From: Reichenbachiella sp. 5M10
Lineage (GTDB): Bacteria; Bacteroidota; Bacteroidia; Cytophagales; Cyclobacteriaceae
Length of the DNA: 64,000 nt
NCBI RefSeq assembly: GCF_002742335.1
Contig: NZ_MDGR01000007.1
Location: 3,910,501-3,974,500, forward strand
Direction: 5' to 3'
Part shown: one piece after another, positions 17,589-26,628 of the stretch
Layout of the letters: each line of letters starts with the position of its first letter
Numbering within the stretch: the stretch's first letter is position 1
Notes under the pieces: generated by a model
The model's input: the letters and a program-made list of their open reading frames with translations, nothing else
Database searches by the model: none
What the model was told of the DNA's origin: nothing
Made by a program: the position numbers and the translations under genes

Positions 17589-18001
17589 ATTCTCCCCCCT
17601 CCATGTCCAGCAACCATCTTGTCAACCCCGTGCTGTACTGTTTCCTTCCAAACCAAAAGCAGTAAATCATCCGCTTTCCTGTCATGGTTTTGGACAGTAC
17701 GGAGGAGGGAATCAATCCAGTGTCGATACATCCAAGGTTGGATATCCAACTTTCCTTTGGCATGAGAGTCGGCTAGCCGGTCTACTTTCATGCCTGCAGC
17801 ATGACTCCCTGCTGCATACATGATGAGATGAGACAACCCGTGCCTCAGCAGTGCTCTTTGTGCCTCCATGTCAGTATTTTCAAACCGTGCCCGAATCAAA
17901 GGTGACGAGTCCATAAAATCATCATAGAAATCTTCAAAAAACTTAGGTGAAACAGCACACCGACCATAGCTAAGCTTTACTTGCGTTACTTTTTCTGTCA
18001 T
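17585..18001 (-). CDS. Globin-family protein
   Basis: A 138-residue protein of globin size and helix pattern. The N-terminal S-Y-G-R-C-x-x-x-x-x-F-F-E-D-F-Y-D-D-F segment matches helices A-B of bacterial single-domain globins. There is a candidate distal residue in the R-H-G-L-S-H-L segment and a proximal-His region in A-D-S-H-A-K-G-K-L-D-I. Helix G-H contains W-x-x-S-L-L-x-T-V. It would bind haem and O2 or NO in the cytoplasm; the physiological role is unknown. Its 3' end overlaps apbE by 4 bases. Confidence 0.8.
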   Translation of the reverse strand: MTEKVTQVKLSYGRCAVSPKFFEDFYDDFMDSSPLIRARFENTDMEAQRALLRHGLSHLIMYAAGSHAAGMKVDRLADSHAKGKLDIQPWMYRHWIDSLLRTVQNHDRKADDLLLLVWKETVQHGVDKMVAGHGGGRI

Positions 18002-18024
18002 AATACATCAACTGATTTAGCACA

Positions 18025-18032
18025 CAAAACTA
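18025..18032 (-). promoter_or_regulatory. Candidate -7 element for the globin gene
   Basis: On the minus strand the bases read TAGTTTTG (TAnnTTTG), 23 bases before the globin ATG. No convincing -33 at ideal spacing. Confidence 0.35.
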
Positions 18033-18200
18033 GGGCACTCTTTGACGTGCCTTGAGCCAAGCCACATGATGTGAATCATCTAATCAGGTGATTATATTCT
18101 CATCAACACCACCATATGACAAGCTTTCAGCAGCTTTTCGACACGCCGATCCTTAGCAAGACTAGGTCTTCTTAGCCCTGCGCATTAATATTGCGCTCGA

Positions 18201-18953
18201 ATGGAGAAACAAGCGCAGAAAAAAGAATGGTTTGATGAATGGTTTGACACCATCTATTACCACATTTTATACAAAAACAGAGATTATACTGAAGCAGGTC
18301 GTTTCCTAGACAACCTCATCACATACTTTGACCTTTCGGCCAATGCCAAAATCCTAGACCTAGCCTGTGGCAAAGGCCGTCATTCGATCTATCTCAACGA
18401 AAAGGGTTTTGACGTGACTGGAGTCGATCTCTCCGAGCAAAATATAACCTTTGCCAAGACAAAGGAGAACAACACGCTGCACTTCGACATCCACGACATG
18501 CGAGACATCTATCGACCAGAGGCCTTTGATTATGTCTTCAATCTGTTCACATCCTTTGGGTATTTTGACTCGATCGACGAAAACTTGGACGTGATCCGTG
18601 CCACGGTTGCTTCACTCAAGCCTGGAGGCAAACTGCTGATCGACTTCCTGAATCCCTATGTGGTGGTCAATCACCTCGTCGAGGCAGAAGATAAAACCAT
18701 CGACAACATACACTTCAAGATCAGCCGCGAATACACCAACGATCAATACATCGTCAAAAACATCTCCGTGGATGATCACGGCCAGCACTTTGATTACATG
18801 GAAAAAGTAAAAGCCATTCGCCGCACAGATTTTTTGAACTATTTCGACGCAAATGGGCTTAAGGTGTTAGATTTATTCGGAGACTATAGTTTGGCTCCTT
18901 ACGAAAAAGAAAAATCCGATCGTCTCATCTTTGTGATCCAAAAACCCGCATGA
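18201..18953 (+). CDS. Class I SAM-dependent methyltransferase
   Basis: A 250-residue methyltransferase with motif I L-D-L-A-C-G-K-G-R-H-S, an acidic post-I segment (G-V-D-L-S) and a post-III L-K-P-G-G-K-L-L-I-D-F segment. The substrate is unknown; the methyltransf_25-like Rossmann fold is used for many small molecules. Its stop overlaps the start of the ZIP transporter gene in ATGA, so the two are co-translated, although I see no functional link between them. Confidence 0.87.
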   Translation: MEKQAQKKEWFDEWFDTIYYHILYKNRDYTEAGRFLDNLITYFDLSANAKILDLACGKGRHSIYLNEKGFDVTGVDLSEQNITFAKTKENNTLHFDIHDMRDIYRPEAFDYVFNLFTSFGYFDSIDENLDVIRATVASLKPGGKLLIDFLNPYVVVNHLVEAEDKTIDNIHFKISREYTNDQYIVKNISVDDHGQHFDYMEKVKAIRRTDFLNYFDANGLKVLDLFGDYSLAPYEKEKSDRLIFVIQKPA

Positions 18954-19696
18954 TCAAAAGCGCCGTAATCCTATTCTTGTCCGCCTTCCTCGGAGGTATC
19001 CTTGCGATCAACTCCATAGACATCATCAGCAAAAACATCAAGCACTTGCTCGTGTTTGCGGGCTCGTTTCTATTTTCGGTCACCATCATCCACATCCTAC
19101 CTGAGATATTCGAAGCAGGAGAAGACCACCTGCACGTAGGCGGATTCATACTCCTAGGGTTCTTTTTTCAACAAGTACTAGAATACTTCACCGATGGCGT
19201 AGAGCACGGGCACATGCACCATCATCACAAAGGGCAAGAAGGGCATACGACCCTCAAAAGCATCTCGCTCATGGTCGCACTCAGCGTCCACGGTTTTCTC
19301 GAGGGTACGCTACTCGCTCATCCCGGGAGCGTACATGCCGATCATACCGAAGGCACTCTACTAGCAGGCATCATCTTTCACAAAATCCCTGCAGCTTTGG
19401 CGCTGATCTCGGTACTCGCTTGCCAATACAAGTCTCGCAAGACGCAACTGATCTTGCTGACGATCTTTGCTTTGGCCTCACCAATCGGGGTATTTACGGG
19501 GCATTTTCTAGGAGATTTCGGATTGCTCGACTCGACAGGCATGGTCCTATTGTTTGCATTCGTTTCGGGAAACTTCCTCCATATCTCTACGACGATATTC
19601 TTGGAATCGAGCCCCGGACACCGCTGGAGTTCACGCAAACTCATCATCAGCCTTTTTGGTGCAGGCTTGGCTGTCCTTTCAGAAATGATCTTTTAA
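18950..19696 (+). CDS. ZIP family divalent metal transporter
   Basis: A 248-residue membrane protein with 7-8 predicted helices. It has a His-rich cytoplasmic loop (E-H-G-H-M-H-H-H-H-K-G, about residues 84-94), a V-H-G-F-L-E-G helix corresponding to the metal-binding helix IV of ZIP proteins, and F-H-K-I-P-A-A in helix V. ZIP proteins bring Zn2+, Fe2+ or Mn2+ into the cytoplasm. The ATG lies within the preceding methyltransferase stop (ATGA). No metal-responsive operator is recognisable. Confidence 0.9.
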   Translation: MIKSAVILFLSAFLGGILAINSIDIISKNIKHLLVFAGSFLFSVTIIHILPEIFEAGEDHLHVGGFILLGFFFQQVLEYFTDGVEHGHMHHHHKGQEGHTTLKSISLMVALSVHGFLEGTLLAHPGSVHADHTEGTLLAGIIFHKIPAALALISVLACQYKSRKTQLILLTIFALASPIGVFTGHFLGDFGLLDSTGMVLLFAFVSGNFLHISTTIFLESSPGHRWSSRKLIISLFGAGLAVLSEMIF

Positions 19697-19766
19697 AACC
19701 ATATAATGGCAATCCAAAACCTATCCTTGCTCGACAAACTCTCTGAAATAATTCACGATCGAGCCG

Positions 19767-19796
19767 TTTGCAAACCCGTTATTTTTCCTACATTTG
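19767..19796 (+). promoter_or_regulatory. Promoter of the his leader and operon
   Basis: TTTG (19767-19770), an 18-base spacer and TACATTTG (19789-19796) match the Bacteroidota consensus TTTG...TAnnTTTG. Transcription would start near 19800-19803, only 5-8 bases before the leader ATG at 19808. This is the best promoter match in the window. Confidence 0.75.
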
Positions 19797-19807
19797 CGGC
19801 AATAGTT

Positions 19808-19867
19808 ATGACAACAAACAGACAACATCATCACCATACAATGAAACGCTCAGGCGAGGTGATATAG
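19808..19867 (+). CDS. hisL: Histidine operon leader peptide
   Basis: A 19-residue open frame, ATG to TAG, containing four consecutive His codons (19826-19837) and no other known domain. It lies between the promoter and an intrinsic terminator ahead of hisG, the arrangement of a ribosome-mediated attenuator: stalling at His codons when charged His-tRNA is scarce would favour read-through. The frame is also open upstream to an ATG at 19706 (53 codons in all), but the promoter match falls inside that extension, so the short form is preferred. Confidence 0.8.
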   Translation: MTTNRQHHHHTMKRSGEVI

Positions 19868-19927
19868 TTGTGTCTAAAAAATACTTTTATCAATCCCGTC
19901 TGATTAATTTTGGACGGGATTTTTTTT
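19830..19927 (+). promoter_or_regulatory. Transcription attenuator of the his operon
   Basis: Three mutually exclusive pairings can be drawn. The pause hairpin pairs ATCACC (19830-19835, within the His codons) with GGTGAT (19858-19863). The antiterminator pairs 19853-19864 with 19888-19900: eleven pairs including one G:U, a one-base bulge at 19857 and a two-base bulge at 19893-19894. The terminator pairs 19892-19900 with 19913-19921 (9 bp) and is followed by a T-run to 19927. A ribosome stalled on the His codons would mask the first arm of the pause hairpin and free the antiterminator. Confidence 0.8.
19892..19927 (+). terminator. Attenuator terminator before hisG
   Basis: AATCCCGTC (19892-19900) and GACGGGATT (19913-19921) form a perfect 9-bp stem with a 12-base loop, followed by T residues 19920-19927. 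It ends 37 bases before the hisG ATG and there is no complete gene between it and the promoter, so it must act as a conditional terminator. Confidence 0.85.
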
Positions 19928-19964
19928 GCCCTTTCCAGAACACCCAGACTTTAAAAACAGAAAC

Positions 19965-20822
19965 ATGAGCACATTAAAAATCGCAGTTCAGAAATCCGGA
20001 AGATTAAACGACGACTCTATTGGTCTATTGAAGAACTGCGGCATTCACATTGACAATGGCAAAGATCAATTGAAGGCCAGCGCGTCTAACTTCCCGATGG
20101 ATGTTTTGTATTTGAGAAATGGTGATATCCCCCAATATGTAGAAGATGGTGTGGCAGACATTGCTATCGTCGGCGAAAACCTCCTGGTCGAGGCAGGCAA
20201 CGATATAGAAGTAGTGAGAAAACTCGGTTTCTCTAAGTGTAAGCTCTCTCTTGCTGTACCCAAAGAACTGGACTATGAAGGCGTACAATACTTCGACGGC
20301 AAACGTATCGCTACCTCCTACCCCAACACCCTTCAGCAATACCTTGACCAACACAACGTGAAAGCCGACATCCACGTCATCAAAGGATCCGTAGAGATCG
20401 CTCCCAACATCGGCTTGGCCGAAGGGATTTGTGACTTGGTCAGCTCAGGCAGTACTTTGTTTAAAAACGGCCTCAAGGAAGCGGATCAAATCTTGATATC
20501 TGAAGCCGTTTTGGTCAAAAGCAAAAAATTAACCCCAGAGCAAGAAGAACTACTGGACACCCTTCTATTCAGACTGGATGCGGTACAAAAAGGTAAAAAA
20601 TCGAAGTATGTCCTCATGAACGTACCCAATGACAAAATCGATGGTGTGATCAACATGCTCCCAGGGATGAGAAGCCCTACGGTACTGCCCTTGGCAGAAG
20701 CAGGATGGAGCTCAGTACACACCGTGATCGAGGAAGGAAAATTCTGGGAAGTGATCGACCAACTGAAAGCTGCCGGTGCAGAAGGAATCCTCATCGTCCC
20801 AATCGAAAAAATGGTACTATGA
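19965..20822 (+). CDS. hisG: ATP phosphoribosyltransferase, long form
   Basis: A 285-residue enzyme for the first, committed step of histidine synthesis (ATP + PRPP to phosphoribosyl-ATP). The catalytic part runs from K-I-A-V-Q-K-S-G-R-L to about residue 205, with the PRPP-loop segment D-L-V-S-S-G-S-T-L. The remaining C-terminal part is the ACT-like regulatory domain of the long form, ending G-I-L-I-V-P-I-E-K-M, so HisZ is not needed and feedback by histidine is expected. The start at 19965 (M-S-T-L-K) excludes an upstream extension that would run into the terminator. The stop overlaps hisD in ATGA. Confidence 0.97.
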   Translation: MSTLKIAVQKSGRLNDDSIGLLKNCGIHIDNGKDQLKASASNFPMDVLYLRNGDIPQYVEDGVADIAIVGENLLVEAGNDIEVVRKLGFSKCKLSLAVPKELDYEGVQYFDGKRIATSYPNTLQQYLDQHNVKADIHVIKGSVEIAPNIGLAEGICDLVSSGSTLFKNGLKEADQILISEAVLVKSKKLTPEQEELLDTLLFRLDAVQKGKKSKYVLMNVPNDKIDGVINMLPGMRSPTVLPLAEAGWSSVHTVIEEGKFWEVIDQLKAAGAEGILIVPIEKMVL

Positions 20823-22114
20823 TTGTCTCTCTCTATCCCAAAAAATCAGAATGGGCAGCACTGACACAGCGCCCTGTACTCGAGCAGCAAAACTTGCAGT
20901 CCACGGTTGATGGTGTATTTGATGCGATCAAGGCAAATGGCGACCAAGCTGTCTTGTCGTTTACCGAGCGGTTCGACAAGGCACAGTTGTCTTCATCTGT
21001 TGTCTCGGATCAAGAAATCGAAACGGCCGAGCAGCGCATCTCTGACGAACTCAAAGCGGCCATTCAATTGGCTGCCCAAAACATCGAGACCTTTCATGCC
21101 GCCCAAAAACCTGGACGTGTAGAAGTCGAAACGGCTCCTGGCGTAGTGTGCTGGCAAGAAGCCAAAGGCATCCAAAAAGTAGGAATATACATCCCTGGTG
21201 GGACAGCCCCTTTGTTTTCGACCGTACTGATGCTTGCCATCCCCGCTACAATAGCAGGATGCGACGAAATCGTACTCTGCACCCCCCCAGGACCCGACGG
21301 GTCGGTCAACCCGGCGATTCTCTTCGCCGCGCAATACGCGGGCGTCAAGCAAGTGTACAAAGTCGGCGGCATCCAAGCCATCGGCGCGATGACTTTCGGC
21401 ACAGAGAGTATCCCAAAAGTGGACAAGATTTTCGGGCCAGGCAACCAATACGTCACAGCTGCCAAACAGCGAGCCGCACAACTAGGTGTCGCAATAGACA
21501 TGCCTGCAGGTCCATCAGAACTGCTCGTCATGGCAGATGAAACCGCTGTACCGGCTTTCGTCGTATCTGATTTGCTATCCCAAGCCGAGCATGGGATCGA
21601 TAGTCAAGTGATTTGTGTAATCAAAAGCGAGAGCCAAGTCACAGCGATCCAATCCGAATTGGAAGCGCAACTCGCCGTACTGCCCCGCAAAGAGATCGCC
21701 CAAAAAGCCATCGCCAACTCCAAAATCATCTGCATCGCAGAGGATCAGGACTGTGTGGACTTCATCAACGAATACGCGCCAGAGCACTACATCCTTTGTG
21801 TCCAAAACGAGGACTTCTACCTTGATCAGGTTCGGAACGCAGGGTCGGTATTCATCGGCAACTACACCCCGGAGAGCGCGGGAGATTATGCTTCGGGCAC
21901 CAATCATACCCTACCAACCAATGGCTATGCCAAGTCATACAGCGGCGTGAATTTGGATTCGTTCATGAAGAAAATCACCTTCCAGAAAATCACGGCCACA
22001 GGCATACAAAATATAGGCCCTGCCATCGAACACATGGCGGCAGCCGAACTGCTAGACGCACACAAAAATGCCGTCACCGTACGGTTAGATTATTTAAAAA
22101 CACGAGGCGAATAA
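20819..22114 (+). CDS. hisD: Histidinol dehydrogenase
   Basis: A 431-residue zinc enzyme that oxidises histidinol to histidine in two NAD+-dependent steps. It has the full-length family pattern, including Y-I-P-G-G-T-A-P-L-F-S-T-V, I-F-G-P-G-N-Q-Y-V-T-A-A-K, P-A-G-P-S-E and the catalytic-site segment Y-A-P-E-H. The ATG at 20819 overlaps the hisG stop by four bases; a longer in-frame upstream extension inside hisG is rejected. hisC begins 6 bases after its stop. Confidence 0.97.
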   Translation: MIVSLYPKKSEWAALTQRPVLEQQNLQSTVDGVFDAIKANGDQAVLSFTERFDKAQLSSSVVSDQEIETAEQRISDELKAAIQLAAQNIETFHAAQKPGRVEVETAPGVVCWQEAKGIQKVGIYIPGGTAPLFSTVLMLAIPATIAGCDEIVLCTPPGPDGSVNPAILFAAQYAGVKQVYKVGGIQAIGAMTFGTESIPKVDKIFGPGNQYVTAAKQRAAQLGVAIDMPAGPSELLVMADETAVPAFVVSDLLSQAEHGIDSQVICVIKSESQVTAIQSELEAQLAVLPRKEIAQKAIANSKIICIAEDQDCVDFINEYAPEHYILCVQNEDFYLDQVRNAGSVFIGNYTPESAGDYASGTNHTLPTNGYAKSYSGVNLDSFMKKITFQKITATGIQNIGPAIEHMAAAELLDAHKNAVTVRLDYLKTRGE

Positions 22115-22120
22115 AAAGCC

Positions 22121-23158
22121 ATGAACATAAGAAGTCTTTTACGAAAGAACATACAGTCGCTGACGCCCTACAGCTCGGCACGTGACGAATTTGATAGCGT
22201 AGCAGAGGTCTATCTAGATGCCAACGAAAACCCGTTTGACAATGGCGTCAATCGCTACCCTGACCCCTATCAAAAACCCGTCAAGGCACGCCTAAGTGAG
22301 ATCAAAAACATCGCACCAGAGAAAATCCTACTCGGAAATGGGAGCGATGAAGTGCTGGATCTCATCTATCGCGCATTCTGCGAACCCAAAGTGGACAATG
22401 TCATCTCACACAATCCGAGCTACGGCATGTACCCCGTCTTGTCAGAGATCAATGACGTGGAACTTCGAAAAGTCAATTTGGATGCAGGATTTTCGCTTGA
22501 CGCAAAAAAAATGATCGCTGCGTCAGACGAGCATACCAAGCTGTTCTTCATCTGCTCGCCTAACAACCCATCGGGCAATCTGCTCAACAAAGAGGAGATT
22601 CGTCAGATTCTGGATTTGAAAAAGGGAATCGTCGTGATTGATGAGGCATATATAGATTTTGCAGAGACGGATTCTTGGCTCACCGAGCTAGACCGCTACC
22701 CCAACCTCATCGTATGCCAGACCCTGTCCAAAGCTTGGGGGTTGGCAGGCCTGAGAGTAGGTATGTGTTTTGCATCCGAAGAAATCGTCCGTGTACTCAA
22801 CGCCATCAAACCTCCGTACAACGTCAATGTGCTATCCCAAGAAGCGGCACTGAAGGCGCTAAACCAAGAGGACGAATTCAAAAAGCAACTGGCGATTATC
22901 CTGGACGAAAAGAAGAAAGTAGAAGCGGCACTGGCTCAGTCGCCTTGTGTCCAAGAGTTGTTCCCATCGGACTCCAACTTTGTACTCGCTCGGGTCGAAA
23001 ATGCCAACGCTTTGTATGATTTTTTACTAGAGAGAAAAGTGATCGTAAGAAATCGCTCCAAAGAACATTTGTGTGCCAGCTGTCTTCGTTTCACCATCGG
23101 TACACCCGAGGAAAACCTGCGATTGCTGGACGGAATAACAGCCTACGAAAAGAAATAA
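22121..23158 (+). CDS. hisC: Histidinol-phosphate aminotransferase
   Basis: A 345-residue PLP enzyme of fold type I that converts imidazole-acetol phosphate to histidinol phosphate with glutamate as amino donor. It shows D-A-N-E-N-P near the N-terminus, the C-S-P-N-N-P-S-G substrate loop, D-E-A-Y-I-D-F, and the PLP-lysine segment T-L-S-K-A-W-G-L-A-G-L-R-V-G. Its place between hisD and hisB fixes the assignment over other aminotransferases. Confidence 0.97.
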   Translation: MNIRSLLRKNIQSLTPYSSARDEFDSVAEVYLDANENPFDNGVNRYPDPYQKPVKARLSEIKNIAPEKILLGNGSDEVLDLIYRAFCEPKVDNVISHNPSYGMYPVLSEINDVELRKVNLDAGFSLDAKKMIAASDEHTKLFFICSPNNPSGNLLNKEEIRQILDLKKGIVVIDEAYIDFAETDSWLTELDRYPNLIVCQTLSKAWGLAGLRVGMCFASEEIVRVLNAIKPPYNVNVLSQEAALKALNQEDEFKKQLAIILDEKKKVEAALAQSPCVQELFPSDSNFVLARVENANALYDFLLERKVIVRNRSKEHLCASCLRFTIGTPEENLRLLDGITAYEKK

Positions 23159-23196
23159 AGAAACCGTTGACTACCTAAGTTGACCAAATATCTATT

Positions 23197-24330
23197 ATGA
23201 AAAAAGTACTATTCATCGACAGAGACGGCACCCTCGTATTGGAGCCTCCAGTGGACTACCAACTAGACTCTCTGGAAAAACTGGAATTCTACCCTGGGGC
23301 ATTCCAGTGGATGGCCAAAATCGCCAAGCTCGGTTATGAACTCGTCATGGTCACCAACCAAGACGGTTTGGGCACGGACTCTTTTCCAGAAGACACCTTC
23401 TGGCCAGCGCACAACAAATGCCTGCAGGCATTTGAAAACGAAGGAGTAAAGTTCGATGCAGTCAAAATCGACCGCAGCTTCCCTGCTGACAATGCTCCGA
23501 CACGCAAGCCGCGCACTGGCATGCTCACCGAGTACATGGATGGCAGTTATGACTTGACCAACTCATACGTGATCGGTGACCGTATCACAGACGTAGAATT
23601 GGCAAAAAACTTGGGTGCAAAGGCGATTTTCATCCAACAAGAAGAAGGGCTGGGCGCTGATGAAATATCTACCAAGGTAGAAGAATTGCAACCCTCCATC
23701 GCGCTGACAACCACTGATTGGGAAGATATCTACAACCTCGTCAGTCGCGGTTCACGCAAGGGTACCGTCAAGCGTACCACCAAAGAAACCGATATCGATA
23801 TCGAAGTGGAACTAGACGGCACAGGCCAAGCCGATATCGACACGGGCATCAAGTTCTTTGATCACATGCTGGATCAGATCGCCAAACACGGACTATTGGA
23901 TCTCAAAATCCAAGTCAAAGGTGATCTCGAAGTAGACGAACACCACACGATCGAAGACACTGGCATAGCCCTCGGCGAGGCGATCGCCGAAGCGCTAGGC
24001 AACAAAAAAGGAATCGAAAGGTACGGCTTCTGCCTACCGATGGACGATTGCCTCTGTCAGGTAGCCTTAGATTTCGGAGGACGAAACTGGATCGAATGGG
24101 ATGCGGAGTTCAAACGCGAAATGGTCGGCAAGATGCCTACCGAGATGTTCTTCCACTTCTTCAAATCCTTCTCTGATGCAGCCAAGTGCAACCTCAACAT
24201 CAAAGCAGAAGGAGACAACGAACACCACAAGATCGAAGGCATTTTCAAGGCTTTTGCGAAAGCCATCAAAATGTCCGTCAAACAAGACAAAGACAAAATG
24301 ATCCTGCCATCAACCAAAGGGATGCTATGA
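23197..24330 (+). CDS. hisB: Bifunctional histidinol-phosphatase / imidazoleglycerol-phosphate dehydratase
   Basis: A 377-residue fusion. Residues 1-165 are a HAD-type phosphatase (F-I-D-R-D-G-T with the nucleophile Asp, N-Q-D-G-L-G, and a Zn/K-rich middle). Residues about 185-377 are the dehydratase with its repeated Mn-binding motifs D-E-H-H-T-I-E-D and N-E-H-H-K-I-E. The two activities are steps 7 and 9 of the pathway. The fused form is normal for gamma-proteobacteria and Bacteroidota. The stop overlaps hisH in ATGA. Confidence 0.97.
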   Translation: MKKVLFIDRDGTLVLEPPVDYQLDSLEKLEFYPGAFQWMAKIAKLGYELVMVTNQDGLGTDSFPEDTFWPAHNKCLQAFENEGVKFDAVKIDRSFPADNAPTRKPRTGMLTEYMDGSYDLTNSYVIGDRITDVELAKNLGAKAIFIQQEEGLGADEISTKVEELQPSIALTTTDWEDIYNLVSRGSRKGTVKRTTKETDIDIEVELDGTGQADIDTGIKFFDHMLDQIAKHGLLDLKIQVKGDLEVDEHHTIEDTGIALGEAIAEALGNKKGIERYGFCLPMDDCLCQVALDFGGRNWIEWDAEFKREMVGKMPTEMFFHFFKSFSDAAKCNLNIKAEGDNEHHKIEGIFKAFAKAIKMSVKQDKDKMILPSTKGML

Positions 24331-24914
24331 GTAAAGTAGTAATAATAGATTACGGAGCTGGCAATGTTCGCTCGGTCAAGTTTGCGCTGGAGCGCATGGG
24401 CATCACGCCGATGCTAAGCCGAGATGCCGCAGAGATCCAATCCGCAGACAAAATCATCTTCCCTGGCGTAGGTGAGGCAAGTAGCTCGATGAAAGCACTG
24501 GAAAACTACGGATTGATCGAGGTGATCCAAAACGCCAAGCAGCCCTTCCTAGGTATCTGTCTCGGCATGCAGATGATGTGTGAGTCATCCGAAGAAAATA
24601 ACACCCAAGGACTCGGTATATTTCCTTTGCCTGTGAAGTTGTTCGCTGGAGGAACAGTGAAAGTGCCACACATGGGATGGAACCAAATCGAAGCGTTGAA
24701 AACACCGATATTCAACGGACTGGAAGAGAAAGAGTACATGTATTTTGTGCACTCCTACTACGTACCGGATTCGGAATGGACCATTGCCAAAGCCAGCTAT
24801 CCAACCCCCTTCAGTGCGGCACTTCACAAAGACAACTTCTATGGCTGCCAGTTTCACCCCGAAAAGAGTGGGACATTTGGCCAGCAGATTTTAAAGAATT
24901 TTATTGAGATGTAG
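24327..24914 (+). CDS. hisH: Imidazole glycerol phosphate synthase, glutaminase subunit
   Basis: A 195-residue class I glutamine amidotransferase that supplies ammonia to HisF. The triad is visible: the nucleophile Cys in L-G-I-C-L-G-M-Q, and the His and Glu in Q-F-H-P-E-K-S. The N-terminus [10 protein letters not shown] is typical. The ATG lies within the hisB stop. A 178-base gap with a hairpin separates it from hisA, the largest internal gap of the operon. Confidence 0.97.
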   Translation: MSKVVIIDYGAGNVRSVKFALERMGITPMLSRDAAEIQSADKIIFPGVGEASSSMKALENYGLIEVIQNAKQPFLGICLGMQMMCESSEENNTQGLGIFPLPVKLFAGGTVKVPHMGWNQIEALKTPIFNGLEEKEYMYFVHSYYVPDSEWTIAKASYPTPFSAALHKDNFYGCQFHPEKSGTFGQQILKNFIEM

Positions 24915-25061
24915 ATCCACATTAGAGCTTATCAACTGCCTGTACCTGGCACTAGTAAGGGAATTAGTTGATCACAAAATGTTTAATGAAATATATGTAC
25001 GAGCAACCGAAATCATCAAGATGTTTTCGGACTAAAAAATTCACTGAAATAACTACGGACT

Positions 25062-25087
25062 ATGGTCTATTGACCATTGCCTTTTTT
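25062..25087 (+). promoter_or_regulatory. Hairpin plus T-run just before hisA
   Basis: ATGGTC (25062-25067) pairs with GACCAT (25072-25077) across a TATT loop and is followed by six T residues (25082-25087), ending 5 bases before the hisA ATG. It resembles a weak intrinsic terminator or a translation-control hairpin inside the operon. The 178-base hisH-hisA gap otherwise holds only a possible 18-codon frame starting near 24979. Confidence 0.35.
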
Positions 25088-25092
25088 AAACC

Positions 25093-25812
25093 ATGAGAAT
25101 AATACCCGCAATAGATCTAATAGATGGCAAGTGTGTCCGACTCACCAAGGGTGACTATGATCAGAAAAAAATATACAACGAAAATCCACTCGAAGTGGCT
25201 AAGAAATTCGAAGCGGCGGGCATCAAATACCTCCACCTCGTAGATCTGGATGGGTCGAAAGCTCGTGAAATCAAAAATGCAGCAGTACTTGAAAGCATCA
25301 CTGCTCACACAGGGCTGATCGTCGATTTTGGGGGAGGTATTCGTTCGGACAAGGACATCAATATCGCTTTTGATGCGGGTGCTGCTCAGGTCAACCTCGG
25401 CAGTGTAGCCTTAGAAAACAAAAACTTATTCGGTGAGTGGCTCCAAAAGTTTGGGAGTGAAAAAATCATCCTCAGTGCCGACTCCACCAATCGCAAGATC
25501 GCCATCAACGGCTGGCAAGAAGAATCTCAAGTAGACCTTTTTGACCTGATCAAAGAATACGAAGCAATGGGCAACCAGTATATGGTCTGTACAGACATCA
25601 GCAAAGACGGTATGTTGCAAGGAATCGCCGTAGATTTGTACGAAGACCTGATGCGTGAATTTCCAAAACAAAAGATAGTCGCTAGCGGTGGTGTCAAAGA
25701 CATCACAGATGTAGAGGCTGCAGCTGCACTAAAAATGGACGGCATCATCATCGGCAAAGCCATCTACGAAAACAAGATCTCACTGAAACAACTCGAAGCA
25801 TATGCTGACTAA
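25093..25812 (+). CDS. hisA: Phosphoribosylformimino-5-aminoimidazole carboxamide ribotide isomerase
   Basis: A 239-residue (beta/alpha)8 barrel for the fourth step of the pathway (ProFAR to PRFAR). It begins [16 protein letters not shown], with the catalytic Asp in A-I-D, and has the second half's phosphate-binding and catalytic segments ([12 protein letters not shown]). Its 3' end overlaps hisF by 11 bases. Confidence 0.97.
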   Translation: MRIIPAIDLIDGKCVRLTKGDYDQKKIYNENPLEVAKKFEAAGIKYLHLVDLDGSKAREIKNAAVLESITAHTGLIVDFGGGIRSDKDINIAFDAGAAQVNLGSVALENKNLFGEWLQKFGSEKIILSADSTNRKIAINGWQEESQVDLFDLIKEYEAMGNQYMVCTDISKDGMLQGIAVDLYEDLMREFPKQKIVASGGVKDITDVEAAAALKMDGIIIGKAIYENKISLKQLEAYAD

Positions 25813-26557
25813 AAGAATCGTCCCATGTCTGGACATCAAAGATGGCCGTACCGTCAAGGGCGTCAACTTCGTCAACCTACGTGACGCTGGAGACCCTGTC
25901 GAACTTGCTGCGATCTACTCGGAGCAAGGAGCCGACGAACTCGTCTTCCTCGATATCACCGCCACTGGAGATGGCCGAAAAACCACCGCAGAGCTCGTGG
26001 AGAAAGTCGCCGAGAAAGTCAACATCCCATTCACCGTCGGTGGTGGAATCAAATCTGTGGAAGATGTATACACACTGTTGCATCGTGGCGCAGACAAGAT
26101 ATCGATCAACTCGTGGGCGGTCAAAGAACCCAAAGTACTCGACGAACTCGCTGCACAGTTTGGGAGTCAGTGCGTCGTACTCGCCGTGGATGCCAAACAG
26201 ATAGATGGCAACTGGAAGGTGCATTTGGTAGGAGGGAAAGTCCCTACCGAGATGGATTTATTTGACTGGGTGCGCGAAGCAGAAAGCCGTGGTGCAGGCG
26301 AAATATTGTTCACCTCGATGGATCACGATGGGTCGAAAGCCGGCTTTGCCAACGAAGCTCTGGCTAAAATGTCCGATATGGTCAACATCCCGATCATCGC
26401 TTCAGGCGGAGCGGGGAGTATTCAAGATTTTGCGGATACCTTTGTGCATGGCAAAGCAGATGCAGCACTGGCCGCCAGCGTATTTCATTTCAAAGAAATT
26501 GAAATCCCAACACTAAAACAGGAACTAAAATCGCAAGGAATAGCGATGAGAATATAA
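25802..26557 (+). CDS. hisF: Imidazole glycerol phosphate synthase, cyclase subunit
   Basis: A 251-residue (beta/alpha)8 barrel that, with HisH, makes imidazole glycerol phosphate and AICAR. Family motifs are [16 protein letters not shown] (catalytic Asp in C-L-D), F-L-D-I-T-A-T, and [11 protein letters not shown] (second catalytic Asp). It overlaps hisA by 11 bases; hisI follows after 71 bases. Confidence 0.97.
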   Translation: MLTKRIVPCLDIKDGRTVKGVNFVNLRDAGDPVELAAIYSEQGADELVFLDITATGDGRKTTAELVEKVAEKVNIPFTVGGGIKSVEDVYTLLHRGADKISINSWAVKEPKVLDELAAQFGSQCVVLAVDAKQIDGNWKVHLVGGKVPTEMDLFDWVREAESRGAGEILFTSMDHDGSKAGFANEALAKMSDMVNIPIIASGGAGSIQDFADTFVHGKADAALAASVFHFKEIEIPTLKQELKSQGIAMRI

Positions 26558-26628
26558 ATCAGTCTGGAACAATAGACAAAAACCCAAAGGGCAATTGACT
26601 ACACACTCCGACTAACGACTACATACTT

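Noticed and set aside
19706-19807. Upstream extension of the his leader frame to an ATG at 19706
   Set aside because: The frame is open, but the best promoter match (19767-19796) lies inside it, so the short leader from 19808 is preferred; kept as an alternative in the hisL entry.
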